This document shows positions 52,002 through 59,727 of a DNA stretch of 64,000 nucleotides, piece by piece. The first letter of the stretch is position 1. The number at the start of each line of letters is the position of its first letter. Location: NCBI GenBank assembly GCA_947573385.1, contig CANPFP010000002.1, forward strand, positions 1 to 64,000, in the 5' to 3' direction. The position numbers were made by a program, and so were the translations under genes. This stretch comes from an uncultured Bacillota bacterium (GTDB lineage Bacteria; Bacillota; Clostridia; Oscillospirales; Oscillospiraceae). The notes under the pieces are model-generated. The model was not told where the DNA came from. It saw only the letters and a program-made list of their open reading frames with translations, and did not search any database.

Positions 52002-53582
52002 ATGCTGCGGATTGGAAATCTGCCCCTGCCCATCGGCGGGGATTTGGAGCAGCTGCGCAGACAGGCGGCCCGGGCTCTGGGTGTGCGCCCCGGGGCGCTG
52101 GGGGAAATGGAGATCGTCCGGCAGTCCATCGACGCCAGGAAGAGGAGCAATGTCCACTATGTATACACCGTGGAGGTCTCCCTGCCCGGCGAGAGGGCTG
52201 TGATGGGCGCTGCCCCGGGCCGGGGGATTACCCTGGTGGAGCGGGTTCCGTACAGCTTCCCGGCGGTGAGACGGCGGTCACCCTGCTCCCCGGTGGTGGT
52301 GGGGATGGGCCCGGCAGGACTTTTTGCCGCCCTCTTCCTGGCCAGAAACGGCCTGCCCTGTGTCATTTTGGAGCGGGGACAGGACATTGACAGGCGCACC
52401 CTGGACGTGGGTGATTTCTGGGCCACCGGTGTGCTGGACGAGGGCTCCAACGTCCAGTTCGGCGAGGGAGGCGCAGGGGCCTTCTCCGACGGCAAGCTGA
52501 CCACCGGCACCCATGACAGGCGTATCTCGGCTGTGCTGGACGCCCTGGTGGAGGCCGGAGCACCCGCCGACGTGAAGTATTCCCACAAGCCCCACATCGG
52601 TACCGACGTGCTCAGAGAGGTGGTGAGAACCATCCGGAAGGAGCTGGTCTCCCTGGGCTGCGACGTCCGTTTTGGCCACAAGCTGGCCGGGCTGACGGTC
52701 TCCGGGGGGGCTTTGGCCGGGGTGGAGGTGGAAACCGCCCAGGGGAAGTATCTTCTGGCCGCCGACGCCCTGATTTTGGCCCCCGGGCACTCGGCCCGGG
52801 ATACCTTTTCCATGCTCCGGGAGACGGGCGTGGCGATGGAGCGGAAAAATTTTGCCGTGGGGGTGCGCATCGAGCACAGGCAGCGGGACATCAGCCTTCA
52901 GCAGTACGGGCCAGCCTGGGAGCAGCTGCCCCCCTCCGACTACAAGCTGGCCTGCCATCTGCCCAACGGCCGGTCGGCCTTCACCTTCTGCGTCTGTCCG
53001 GGGGGGCAGGTGGTGGCTGCCGCCTCCCAGCAGGGGGGCGTGGTCACCAACGGCATGAGCCTGCGCGCCCGGGACGGGGTCAACATCAACGGAGGCCTGC
53101 TGGTGGGGGTGGACCCGGAGGACTTCCCCGGAGACGATGTGCTGGCCGGTATCCGCTTTCAGGAGCGGTGGGAACAGGCGGCATACCGGCTGGGGGGCGG
53201 GTGCTTCCGAGCTCCGGCCCAGCGGGTGGAGGACTTTTTGCAAAGCCGCCCCTCAGAGGGGCCGGGGGCGGTTGTTCCAACCTACCGGCCAGGTGTGGTC
53301 TGGACAGAGCTATCCCCCTGCCTGCCCGGCTATGTCACCGATACGCTGCGGGATGCCCTCCCCCTGCTGGACCGGAAGCTGCACGGCTTCGCCGGCCCGG
53401 ACGGCGTGCTTACCGGGGTGGAGACCCGATCCTCCTCACCGGTGCGTATCCTCCGGGACGACAGTCTCCAGTCCCCCCTTCGGGGGCTCTACCCCTGCGG
53501 CGAGGGGGCGGGGTATGCGGGGGGCATTGTCTCCGCTGCCGTGGACGGCATCCGGGTGGCCGAAGCGGTGGCAGGGGGATAA
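52002..53582 (+). CDS. FAD-dependent dehydrogenase (COG2509-like)
   Basis: 526 residues. An N-terminal domain of about 90 residues, then the dinucleotide-binding fold VVVGMGPAGLFAALFLARNG (about 100-119), the FAD-contact segment VILERGQDIDRR, the QFGEGGAGAFSDGKL element and a late C-terminal FAD motif GLYPCGEGAGYAGGIVSAA. This belongs to a widespread, uncharacterised Firmicute flavoprotein group; the electron acceptor is unknown. The ATG at 52002 is used because GGAGG lies 7 nt upstream; an ATG two codons earlier abuts that site. Confidence 0.85.
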   Translation: MLRIGNLPLPIGGDLEQLRRQAARALGVRPGALGEMEIVRQSIDARKRSNVHYVYTVEVSLPGERAVMGAAPGRGITLVERVPYSFPAVRRRSPCSPVVVGMGPAGLFAALFLARNGLPCVILERGQDIDRRTLDVGDFWATGVLDEGSNVQFGEGGAGAFSDGKLTTGTHDRRISAVLDALVEAGAPADVKYSHKPHIGTDVLREVVRTIRKELVSLGCDVRFGHKLAGLTVSGGALAGVEVETAQGKYLLAADALILAPGHSARDTFSMLRETGVAMERKNFAVGVRIEHRQRDISLQQYGPAWEQLPPSDYKLACHLPNGRSAFTFCVCPGGQVVAAASQQGGVVTNGMSLRARDGVNINGGLLVGVDPEDFPGDDVLAGIRFQERWEQAAYRLGGGCFRAPAQRVEDFLQSRPSEGPGAVVPTYRPGVVWTELSPCLPGYVTDTLRDALPLLDRKLHGFAGPDGVLTGVETRSSSPVRILRDDSLQSPLRGLYPCGEGAGYAGGIVSAAVDGIRVAEAVAGG

Positions 53583-53641
53583 AGAATTATTTTCGCCAAA
53601 ACGGGTACACTAAGGCCATCCAAAACAAGGAGGTCTTACTC

Positions 53642-53809
53642 ATGAGCAAGCCCAAAAAACAGCAGATGCGGGATCCCCGCACCGGACGGAACCTGGAGGG
53701 CTCTTCCCCTCTGGCGGGCCAGAACCGCACCGATACCGCTGTCAACGCCCAGGATCCCATGGCCGACAACCTGGAGATGCGGATGAAGCGGGAAGGACAC
53801 GATATGTAA
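53642..53809 (+). CDS. Small hydrophilic protein, 55 aa
   Basis: Basic, polar, no membrane segment or recognised domain; sequence begins MSKPKKQQMRDPRTGRN. It is a convincing gene because AAGGAGG is 9 nt before the ATG and a terminator lies 6 bp after the stop. Function unknown. Confidence 0.65.
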   Translation: MSKPKKQQMRDPRTGRNLEGSSPLAGQNRTDTAVNAQDPMADNLEMRMKREGHDM

Positions 53810-53816
53810 AAATGAC

Positions 53817-53847
53817 CGGGACAGTGGAAACTGTCCCGGCCTTATTT
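53817..53847 (+). terminator. Terminator after the 55-aa gene
   Basis: Stem CCGGGACAGT / ACTGTCCCGG, loop GGAA, then CCTTATTTA. Confidence 0.8.
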
Positions 53848-53901
53848 ACATATTCGTTACAAAAAGTTCCAAGTCTGGTGAAGATTAGAGAAGCCCGCTG
53901 T

Positions 53902-53910
53902 GGTATCCTG
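53902..53910 (+). promoter_or_regulatory. Possible extended -10 promoter before the structured RNA
   Basis: TGG followed by TATCCT (53905-53910). No good -35 is seen at the standard distance; the inferred start is near 53917. Confidence 0.3.
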
Positions 53911-54117
53911 TAGACAGATCAGGCAGAGCTGATCGGATTTCCTTTCAGGGCGGCAAAGGCGGCCCGTGGTCCGGCAAACCGCGCGAAAGGCCGGATATAT
54001 TTGGTGCTTTTACTCAGTTACCAAAACCTTTGGCGCAAGGTATGCGCCCCACTGCCGCCCTGTGAGCCAGGTGCCCCGGCGCGGCAGACCAAAGATTCCC
54101 GTCTGCGGACGGTTTAT
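53911..54117 (+). ncRNA. Candidate structured RNA of unknown class
   Basis: In the 347-bp non-coding region 53844-54190. A perfect 10-bp long-range stem (CAGGGCGGCA 53946-53955 with TGCCGCCCTG 54053-54062) encloses three hairpins: 53970-53995 (TCCGG/CCGGA), 54000-54025 (TTTGGT/ACCAAA) and 54032-54048 (GGCGCA/TGCGCC). Further hairpins occur at 53918-53935 and 54072-54086, and a last one (CCGTC-TGCG-GACGG, 54099-54112) precedes TTTATC. Such a nested layout suggests a junction-type ncRNA of about 200 nt. The plus strand is preferred because of the weak promoter and 3' hairpin. I could not match it to 6S, tmRNA, SRP, RNase P or c-di-GMP motifs. Confidence 0.45.
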
Positions 54118-54149
54118 CATAAAATCATACCTCCCTCTCCTTTTTAACA

Positions 54150-54181
54150 TGGAACGCCCGCCGGATAGCCGGCGGGCGTTC
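54150..54181. terminator. Terminator of the LTA-synthase-like gene (bidirectional hairpin)
   Basis: Palindromic stem GAACGCCCGCCGG / CCGGCGGGCGTTC. On the minus strand a TTAAAAAGG stretch follows further on; a short T tract follows on the plus strand. Confidence 0.65.
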
Positions 54182-54190
54182 TGCTGTTGT

Positions 54191-56248
54191 TCAGTCCGGC
54201 GCTCCGGCCAGCCCGGACTGCTTCCAAATGAGACGGTAGTAGTCCGTGTCCAGAATGGTGGCCGAGTAGGCCACCCGGTTTTGGACCTCAGCCACCATCC
54301 GGGCGACCTCCTCCAGGTCGGACTCCGCGCCGTCCCAGCGGGTGAACTGGTCGGTGATGGAGTTGTAGTAGCCGTCCTTGCTGATAAAGCTGTAATTGGC
54401 GAAGATAACCAGCTCGTCGGCAGTGGACAGGATATCGGAGCCTATCACGAGCCGGGAGTCGTAGTCCAGACCGAAGAGGTTGGACAAGGTGGGCATCACG
54501 TCCAGGCTGGAGCAGTATTTGTCTACATGGACGGCGGTGCCTTCCATGTCGCCGCTCCAGAGGATGAGGGTGTTCTGAAAAATCTCAAATACCGGGTCCA
54601 CCTCATGGCCCAGCAGCTCGCTGTACTGTTCGTCGGTGAGCCCATAGGGGTAGTGGTCGGCGGACAGGACGATTACCGTGTCATCCAGCTTGCCCGCCTT
54701 CTCCAGCTGGTCCAGCAGGTGCTCCATGGCCAGCTCCAGCTCCAGCTGGCAGGCCAGATAGCAACGCGTCTCCTCGCTGTAGGGCAGGTCCGCCACCTTG
54801 TCCCAGTGGCGGAGGGATATAGCGTTGGTGTCCAGCGTATAGGTGAGATGGCCGCTGACGGTGAGACAGTAGACAGAAAACTTGTCCTCGTTGATGAACA
54901 TGGGGACAATCTTCTCCATCATCTCCAGATCGGAGGGGGGAAAACTGTTCCCCGATTCCAGTTCCAGGCCCTGTCCCAGAGCGTAATAGTCGTAGCCCAT
55001 GTTGGGGTGGGATTTGTCCCGGTCGTAGTAATTGTAGAGGTAGTTGTGGAAGGCAAAGGTGGAGTAGCCCTCCTTGCGGAACTGGTTGCCCAGGGCGAAG
55101 GGCATGTAGTTTTTTGAGGACAGGGAGTAGCTCCAAACCCCGGACTTAGGGATGAGCCCGGTGGTGGTGACATACTCTCCGTCAGAGGTGGACAGCCCCC
55201 ACAGGGGGGTGTAGAAGTTGTCGAAGACGAAGCCCTGGTGGGACAGTTTCCACAGAGCAGGGGTCCGTTCCGGGTCCATGGCCAGGGTGGAAAAGCCCTC
55301 CGCCACAATCCAGACCAAATTTTTGCCCTCAAAGTAGCCCGTCCACAGGTTTTCTGGGGTGGGGGCGCGCTGAGAAAACCAGAGATGGGCGCTTTTCAGG
55401 CCGTCATCCTCCTCGTTTTCTATGATGGTATCGAAGTCGATGGGCAGGGTGTGGTAGCCGGGGATGGGCTCGGGAGCGGGACGGACAATGCCGGCGTCGG
55501 GCCGGCTGGGCTCCAGATCGGGGGGCGCCATGTCGGGGGCGGGTTCCTCAGAGACGTCGGGGGAGTCGGGCTTTATGCCGAAAAGCAGCCGGCAGACCTC
55601 CAGCTGGGTCTGGGTGCAGACGCCGAAGTTCTGCACCTCCAGCTCCGGGGTGGCGGCCCGGTAGTAGATATACCGCAGAGAGAGCACCCCGCCGCCGCAC
55701 AGCAATACCAGTCCCATGGCGGTCAGCTGGATCGCGGCGGCCATGACCGCCCAGCGCAGACGCAGGCTTCTGCCTGCGTCATGGCCATCTGGGATGATGG
55801 CCGCCCGGAAGACCCAGGCCAGCACTGTGGGGGCGGCCATCACGGTGATGGGGAACCAGCTGGCCAACACGTTGCCCACTGCCGTCTCGCCGAAGGACCG
55901 GGCCACCATGGCCATTTTGGTCAGGGAAAAGATGGAGAGGAAGGCCTTGAACATATGGAAATACACCAGTTGGGTGCCGATCCACAGGGAGACCAGGGCG
56001 GTGCATGCCGGCAGGAGGAGCCGTCCCTGCTTTGGTGATACGCTCCCGCAAAGCAGGCCCAGCATCAGGGCCACGGGAAGGGTGAAGAGAAAGGTGAAAA
56101 CAACGCCCTCTACCGTCAGGGAGCGGAAGCAGTAGAGCTTTAAAAACAGCTCCTCGCAGTAGATGGCCCCCAGCAGGAAGATGGAGGGGGCGGCCAGGGA
56201 GACGTATTTTGCCCAAATAATTGAAAGGGAGCTATCCCTGCTCTTCAA
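54191..56248 (-). CDS. LTA-synthase-family sulfatase, membrane protein
   Basis: 685 residues. About five N-terminal membrane helices (about 12-195), a Pro/Asp-rich linker (about 230-275), and an extracellular sulfatase-type domain from about 305. The domain shows NLVWIVAEGFSTLAMD, then LWGLSTSDGEYVTTTGL (the nucleophile-Thr region), LTVSGHLTYTLD and DTVIVLSADHYPYG (late metal ligands Asp/His). The family transfers glycerol phosphate to polymers or acts as phosphoethanolamine transferase. TTG start behind AGGAGG. Single gene. Confidence 0.82.
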   Translation of the reverse strand: MKSRDSSLSIIWAKYVSLAAPSIFLLGAIYCEELFLKLYCFRSLTVEGVVFTFLFTLPVALMLGLLCGSVSPKQGRLLLPACTALVSLWIGTQLVYFHMFKAFLSIFSLTKMAMVARSFGETAVGNVLASWFPITVMAAPTVLAWVFRAAIIPDGHDAGRSLRLRWAVMAAAIQLTAMGLVLLCGGGVLSLRYIYYRAATPELEVQNFGVCTQTQLEVCRLLFGIKPDSPDVSEEPAPDMAPPDLEPSRPDAGIVRPAPEPIPGYHTLPIDFDTIIENEEDDGLKSAHLWFSQRAPTPENLWTGYFEGKNLVWIVAEGFSTLAMDPERTPALWKLSHQGFVFDNFYTPLWGLSTSDGEYVTTTGLIPKSGVWSYSLSSKNYMPFALGNQFRKEGYSTFAFHNYLYNYYDRDKSHPNMGYDYYALGQGLELESGNSFPPSDLEMMEKIVPMFINEDKFSVYCLTVSGHLTYTLDTNAISLRHWDKVADLPYSEETRCYLACQLELELAMEHLLDQLEKAGKLDDTVIVLSADHYPYGLTDEQYSELLGHEVDPVFEIFQNTLILWSGDMEGTAVHVDKYCSSLDVMPTLSNLFGLDYDSRLVIGSDILSTADELVIFANYSFISKDGYYNSITDQFTRWDGAESDLEEVARMVAEVQNRVAYSATILDTDYYRLIWKQSGLAGAPD

Positions 56249-56418
56249 AATCGGTCACCTCCTGATGCGGAACTATTTGTTTAAAAAAGGCAAGTCTGAC
56301 CTATTTTACTGTATCCCCGCCCGATTGTCAACGGCAGGTACATTAATGTGGTTGTACACCGGTGCAAAAAATGTCGAATTACCGGTTATATTTTGTTCAC
56401 ATACACCAAATAATTTTC

Positions 56419-56447
56419 TTGAAAAAAGTGGAGGAATCTGGTATGAT
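56419..56447 (+). promoter_or_regulatory. Promoter of the 56511 gene/cstA unit
   Basis: TTGAAA (56419-56424), 17-bp spacer, TATGAT (56442-56447). Confidence 0.7.
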
Positions 56448-56510
56448 AGCTCTGCTTCATAATTTATTCACAAAGTCCCTCCGGGGACCCCGGAGAAAGG
56501 GAGGAAGGCC

Positions 56511-57029
56511 GTGTCCCAGCGCAGCGAGAGGGTTCTGGAAGGGCTGAAAAAGGCCTACACCGCCTATTTTGACATTGAGGAGATCGACGACGGCACCGCC
56601 CTAAAGGCCCGGTGTGACTACCACATGCGGGACAGCCAGTATGTGCTGGTGAAGAAGGCCGAGCTGTGGGCGGCGGAGAGCCACGAGTATCTCTATCTGT
56701 GGGATGCGGGAGCACTGGATACCGCCGGGGTGGAGGAAATTTACCGCCGCACCCTGGAAGACGGCGAGCCCCGGGTAAAGCCCCACGCCCAGCACATGTA
56801 CACCTACCTCACCGCCGTGGCGCTGTATGACAGCGCCCAGCCGGACGCTCTGGAACAGCTGAGAAAGCTGAAGAAGCGCCGGGAATTTAAGCTATCGCTC
56901 CATGGATGGATGGAGTTCAGAATAGCCGCCGTGGACCTGTCCACCGGCGAAATCACCGTCAACCGGGCCGGGAAAGCCCTGGCAAAGGACCTGAAACGGC
57001 TGACGGACCGCATCATCTCTGCAAACTAA
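56511..57029 (+). CDS. Hypothetical protein, 172 aa, upstream of cstA
   Basis: Soluble, charged protein with no family I recognise; helical with a central aromatic patch (HEYLYLWDAG). It starts with GTG after GGGAGGAAGG. It lies 24 bp before cstA with no terminator between, so it is co-transcribed and may affect the transporter. Confidence 0.72.
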   Translation: MSQRSERVLEGLKKAYTAYFDIEEIDDGTALKARCDYHMRDSQYVLVKKAELWAAESHEYLYLWDAGALDTAGVEEIYRRTLEDGEPRVKPHAQHMYTYLTAVALYDSAQPDALEQLRKLKKRREFKLSLHGWMEFRIAAVDLSTGEITVNRAGKALAKDLKRLTDRIISAN

Positions 57030-57053
57030 ATAAGGAGAGGAGCAAAAACATTT

Positions 57054-58778
57054 ATGAATGCAGTACTGGTACTTTTGATCGGCTGCGCCATCCTGATCGT
57101 AGGTTATATCTTCTACGGCGGCTGGCTTGCCAAGCAGTGGGGCGTGGACGACACCAAGGTCACTCCAGCTCATGAGCTGGAGGATGGCATGGACTATGTC
57201 CCTGCCAAAGCCCCTGTCCTGATGGGACACCACTTTTCCTCCATCGCCGGCGCCGGCCCCATCAACGGCCCCATCCAGGCGGCCGTCTTCGGCTGGCTGC
57301 CCTGTATGCTGTGGATTCTCATCGGCGGCATCTTCTTCGGCGCTGTCCATGACTACGGCGCGCTGTTCGCCTCCATCCGCCACAAGGGCCAGACCCTGGG
57401 CGAGGTGGTGGCCGCCAACATCGGCGAGCGGGCCAAGAAGCTGTTCATCATCTTCTCTTACCTGACCCTGGTGCTGGTGGTGGCGGCCTTTGCCTCCATC
57501 GTGGCCGGTACCTTCAACGGTCTCACCGCCGAGGGCGCCCACAACGACGCCAACGCCTCTGTCGCCATGGTGTCCATCCTGTTTATCGTGATGGCCATCA
57601 TCTTCGGCTTCTGTGTCTACCGCCGGGGCGCGCCCCTGTCTGTGGCCACCATCGTGGGCGTCGTTGGCATCGTGCTGTGCCTGGTCATCGGCCTGAACTT
57701 CCACCCCATCTATCTGAGCGGTGATGTGTGGATGTGGATCATCGGCGTGTACATCCTCATCGCCTCGGTGGCCCCGGTGTGGATTCTGCTCCAGCCCCGT
57801 GACTACCTGTCCTCCTTCCTGCTGTACGGCATGATGATCATCGCCTTTGTGGGTGTGCTTGGCGCCGGCATCATGGGCCAGAACACCGCTTTGGAGATTC
57901 CCATGTTCACTGAGTGGAAGGACCCCATGACCGGCTTGGGCACCATGTTCCCCGCCCTGTTCGTCACCATCGCCTGCGGCGCCATCTCCGGCTTCCACTC
58001 CCTGGTGGGCTCCGGCACCACCTCCAAGCAGCTGGACCACGAGCGGGACGCCAAGCCCATCGCTTACGGCGGCATGCTCATTGAGTGCGCTCTGGCTCTG
58101 ATTTCCCTGTGCGCTGTGGGCTATGTGTGGGCCGACTATGTGGCCGGCACCCGCACCCCCACCGTGGTATTCGCCAGCGGCCTGTCCGGCATGGTTTCCA
58201 CCATCCCCGGCCTGGGCGCCACCAAGGATGTTATCTACACCCTGCTGGTCCTCACCGTCTCCGCCTTCTGCCTGACCTCTCTGGACACCGCCACCCGTCT
58301 GGCCCGGTATATGTTCCAGGAGTTCTGGCTGAAGCCCGGCGAGACCTATAAGGACGTCACCGGCATCAAGGCCACCCTGTGCAACCCCATCGTTGCCACC
58401 GCCATCACCGTGGTGCTGGGCGTGGGCCTGGGCATGACCGGTTACAGCAAGATCTGGCCCCTGTTCGGCGCTGCCAACCAGCTGCTGGCCGGTCTGGCCC
58501 TGCTCACCGTCTGCGCCTGGCTGGGCAACATCGGCCGGAACAACAAGATGTTCTACATCCCCATGGTCTTTATGATGATCGTGACCATCTGGTCCCTGTT
58601 CCAGACTGTTACCAACCGTATCGGCCAAATCACCAGCGATAACCCCGAGGTGCTGGCCAAGGTGGACTGGGGCACCTATGCTCAGGCCATCCTGGGCACC
58701 CTGCTCATCGTCCTGGCCCTGTTCCTGGCCTGGGAGGGCATCCAGACCATCTTCTTCAAGAAGAACAAGAAAGCCTAA
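57054..58778 (+). CDS. cstA: Carbon starvation protein CstA (pyruvate/peptide transporter family)
   Basis: 574 residues with about 16 membrane helices, the usual size for the shorter CstA form. Characteristic elements include HHFSSIAGAGPINGPIQA (about 62), SGFHSLVGSGTTSKQLDHE (about 318) and DTATRLARYMFQEF. The family imports pyruvate (and possibly peptides) as nutrients fall. AGGAGAGGAG precedes the ATG. Second gene of the unit with the 172-aa protein; ends at a terminator. Confidence 0.93.
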   Translation: MNAVLVLLIGCAILIVGYIFYGGWLAKQWGVDDTKVTPAHELEDGMDYVPAKAPVLMGHHFSSIAGAGPINGPIQAAVFGWLPCMLWILIGGIFFGAVHDYGALFASIRHKGQTLGEVVAANIGERAKKLFIIFSYLTLVLVVAAFASIVAGTFNGLTAEGAHNDANASVAMVSILFIVMAIIFGFCVYRRGAPLSVATIVGVVGIVLCLVIGLNFHPIYLSGDVWMWIIGVYILIASVAPVWILLQPRDYLSSFLLYGMMIIAFVGVLGAGIMGQNTALEIPMFTEWKDPMTGLGTMFPALFVTIACGAISGFHSLVGSGTTSKQLDHERDAKPIAYGGMLIECALALISLCAVGYVWADYVAGTRTPTVVFASGLSGMVSTIPGLGATKDVIYTLLVLTVSAFCLTSLDTATRLARYMFQEFWLKPGETYKDVTGIKATLCNPIVATAITVVLGVGLGMTGYSKIWPLFGAANQLLAGLALLTVCAWLGNIGRNNKMFYIPMVFMMIVTIWSLFQTVTNRIGQITSDNPEVLAKVDWGTYAQAILGTLLIVLALFLAWEGIQTIFFKKNKKA

Positions 58779-58808
58779 TCCACCCTGTTCCATCCAAACA
58801 GAGCAAAA

Positions 58809-58840
58809 AGCGGGTCCGGAATACCGGGCCCGCTTTCTAA
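58809..58840 (+). terminator. Terminator after cstA
   Basis: Stem AGCGGGTCCGG / CCGGGCCCGCT (one G-U pair), loop AATA, then TTCTAA. Confidence 0.75.
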
Positions 58841-58857
58841 TACAGGAGGTTTCACCC

Positions 58858-59520
58858 ATGAAAACCAGCAAGCTGCTGTCTGTTGTCCTTTCCGTTTTAA
58901 TTGCCCTGGTGGTGCTGACAGGCTCCGTTGCTGTGCCCCTGCTGTGCCGGTCCTTCTACTACGCCCACATCGGGCCTATGGGGCTGGAGGGGTACGGGCT
59001 TTCCCGGGCGGAGATTGAGACCGCCTACAACGAGATGATGGACTTCTGCCTGGGCAGGCGGGAGGAGTTCTCCGCCGGGGTGCTGGCCTTCTCCCCGTCC
59101 GGGGCGGACCACTTCGCCGACGTGCGGGGGCTGTTCCTGCTGGACCTGCGGGTACTTGTGGCGGCGGTGGTCCTGCTGGCGGCGGCGCTGGTGTTCTGCA
59201 GGGTGAAAAAGCTGCGCCCCGGCCGTCTGCTGAACCGGGGCCCCGGCTTCTGGGCGGCGGCGGGGCTGGGTGCCGCCTTCCTGGCTGTGGGCGGGCTGGC
59301 CGCCCTGGACTTTGACCGGGCCTTTGTCATCTTCCACAGTATCTTTTTTCCGGGAAAGGACAACTGGATTTTCGACTGGCGCACCGACCCCATCATCCTC
59401 TTTCTGCCCCAGGACTTCTTCCGCAACTGCGCCGTTCTGATTTTGGCCCTGCTGCTGCTTTGGTGCGCCGCCCTTATTGCTGCCGACCTGTGGGCAGGAA
59501 AAAGAAGGAAACCGGCTTAA
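58858..59520 (+). CDS. TIGR01906-type integral membrane protein
   Basis: 220 residues, four membrane helices (about 8-28, 85-110, 125-147 and 185-210). Family-like hallmarks are the extracytoplasmic segment with YNEMMDFC and ADVRGLFLLDLRV, and FHSIFFPGKDNWIFDWRTDP before the last helix. This conserved clostridial/lactobacillal group has no known function. AGGAGG is upstream of the ATG. Confidence 0.82.
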   Translation: MKTSKLLSVVLSVLIALVVLTGSVAVPLLCRSFYYAHIGPMGLEGYGLSRAEIETAYNEMMDFCLGRREEFSAGVLAFSPSGADHFADVRGLFLLDLRVLVAAVVLLAAALVFCRVKKLRPGRLLNRGPGFWAAAGLGAAFLAVGGLAALDFDRAFVIFHSIFFPGKDNWIFDWRTDPIILFLPQDFFRNCAVLILALLLLWCAALIAADLWAGKRRKPA

Positions 59521-59564
59521 AATTTGTGAAAACTGCTAAAACTGAAAAAACCGCCTGGCTCCCC

Positions 59565-59593
59565 TTGCGGAATTGGGCGGTTTCTGGTAAAAT
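59565..59593 (+). promoter_or_regulatory. Promoter of the uraA leader
   Basis: TTGCGG (59565-59570), 17-bp spacer, TAAAAT (59588-59593); start inferred near 59600. A hairpin (AAACCGCC/GGGCGGTTT) overlaps it and may end the upstream transcript. Confidence 0.7.
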
Positions 59594-59620
59594 ACTTCGG
59601 ATAGAAAAGGAGGGATTGCC

Positions 59621-59677
59621 ATGCGGAAGGATACTGGCATCAGTTTTGGCAGCTCCTCTGTTTCTATTTTTGCTTGA
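59621..59677 (+). CDS. Leader peptide (18 aa) ahead of uraA
   Basis: A short ORF, MRKDTGISFGSSSVSIFA, with a near-ideal ribosome site (AAAGGAGGG, 59606-59614) 6 nt before the ATG. Its stop codon (59675-59677) overlaps the first bases of the terminator stem that follows. A pyrimidine-rich, U-rich run (59658-59675) lies just before it. The layout resembles a translated leader used for attenuation. Expression is inferred. Confidence 0.6.
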   Translation: MRKDTGISFGSSSVSIFA

Positions 59678-59703
59678 CGGTTCAGTGGGAATCGTCTTTT
59701 TTT
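59676..59703 (+). terminator. Attenuator terminator in the uraA leader
   Basis: GACGGTTC (59676-59683) and GAATCGTC (59689-59696) form an 8-bp stem with one G-U pair and loop AGTGG, followed by seven T. It sits between promoter and uraA, so the permease is made only when RNA polymerase reads through. Confidence 0.75.
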
Positions 59704-59727
59704 GTGCGCGAGAGAAAGGAGAACGAA

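Noticed and set aside
53960..54010. c-di-GMP-I riboswitch (GGCAAACC plus GAAA tetraloop-like sequence)
   Set aside because: The second conserved segment (GGACGCAAAGC) and the 3' half are missing.
53966..55117. Long plus-strand ORF starting inside the structured RNA region
   Set aside because: Most of it is the antisense shadow of the LTA-synthase-like gene, and the first part overlaps paired hairpins with no ribosome site.
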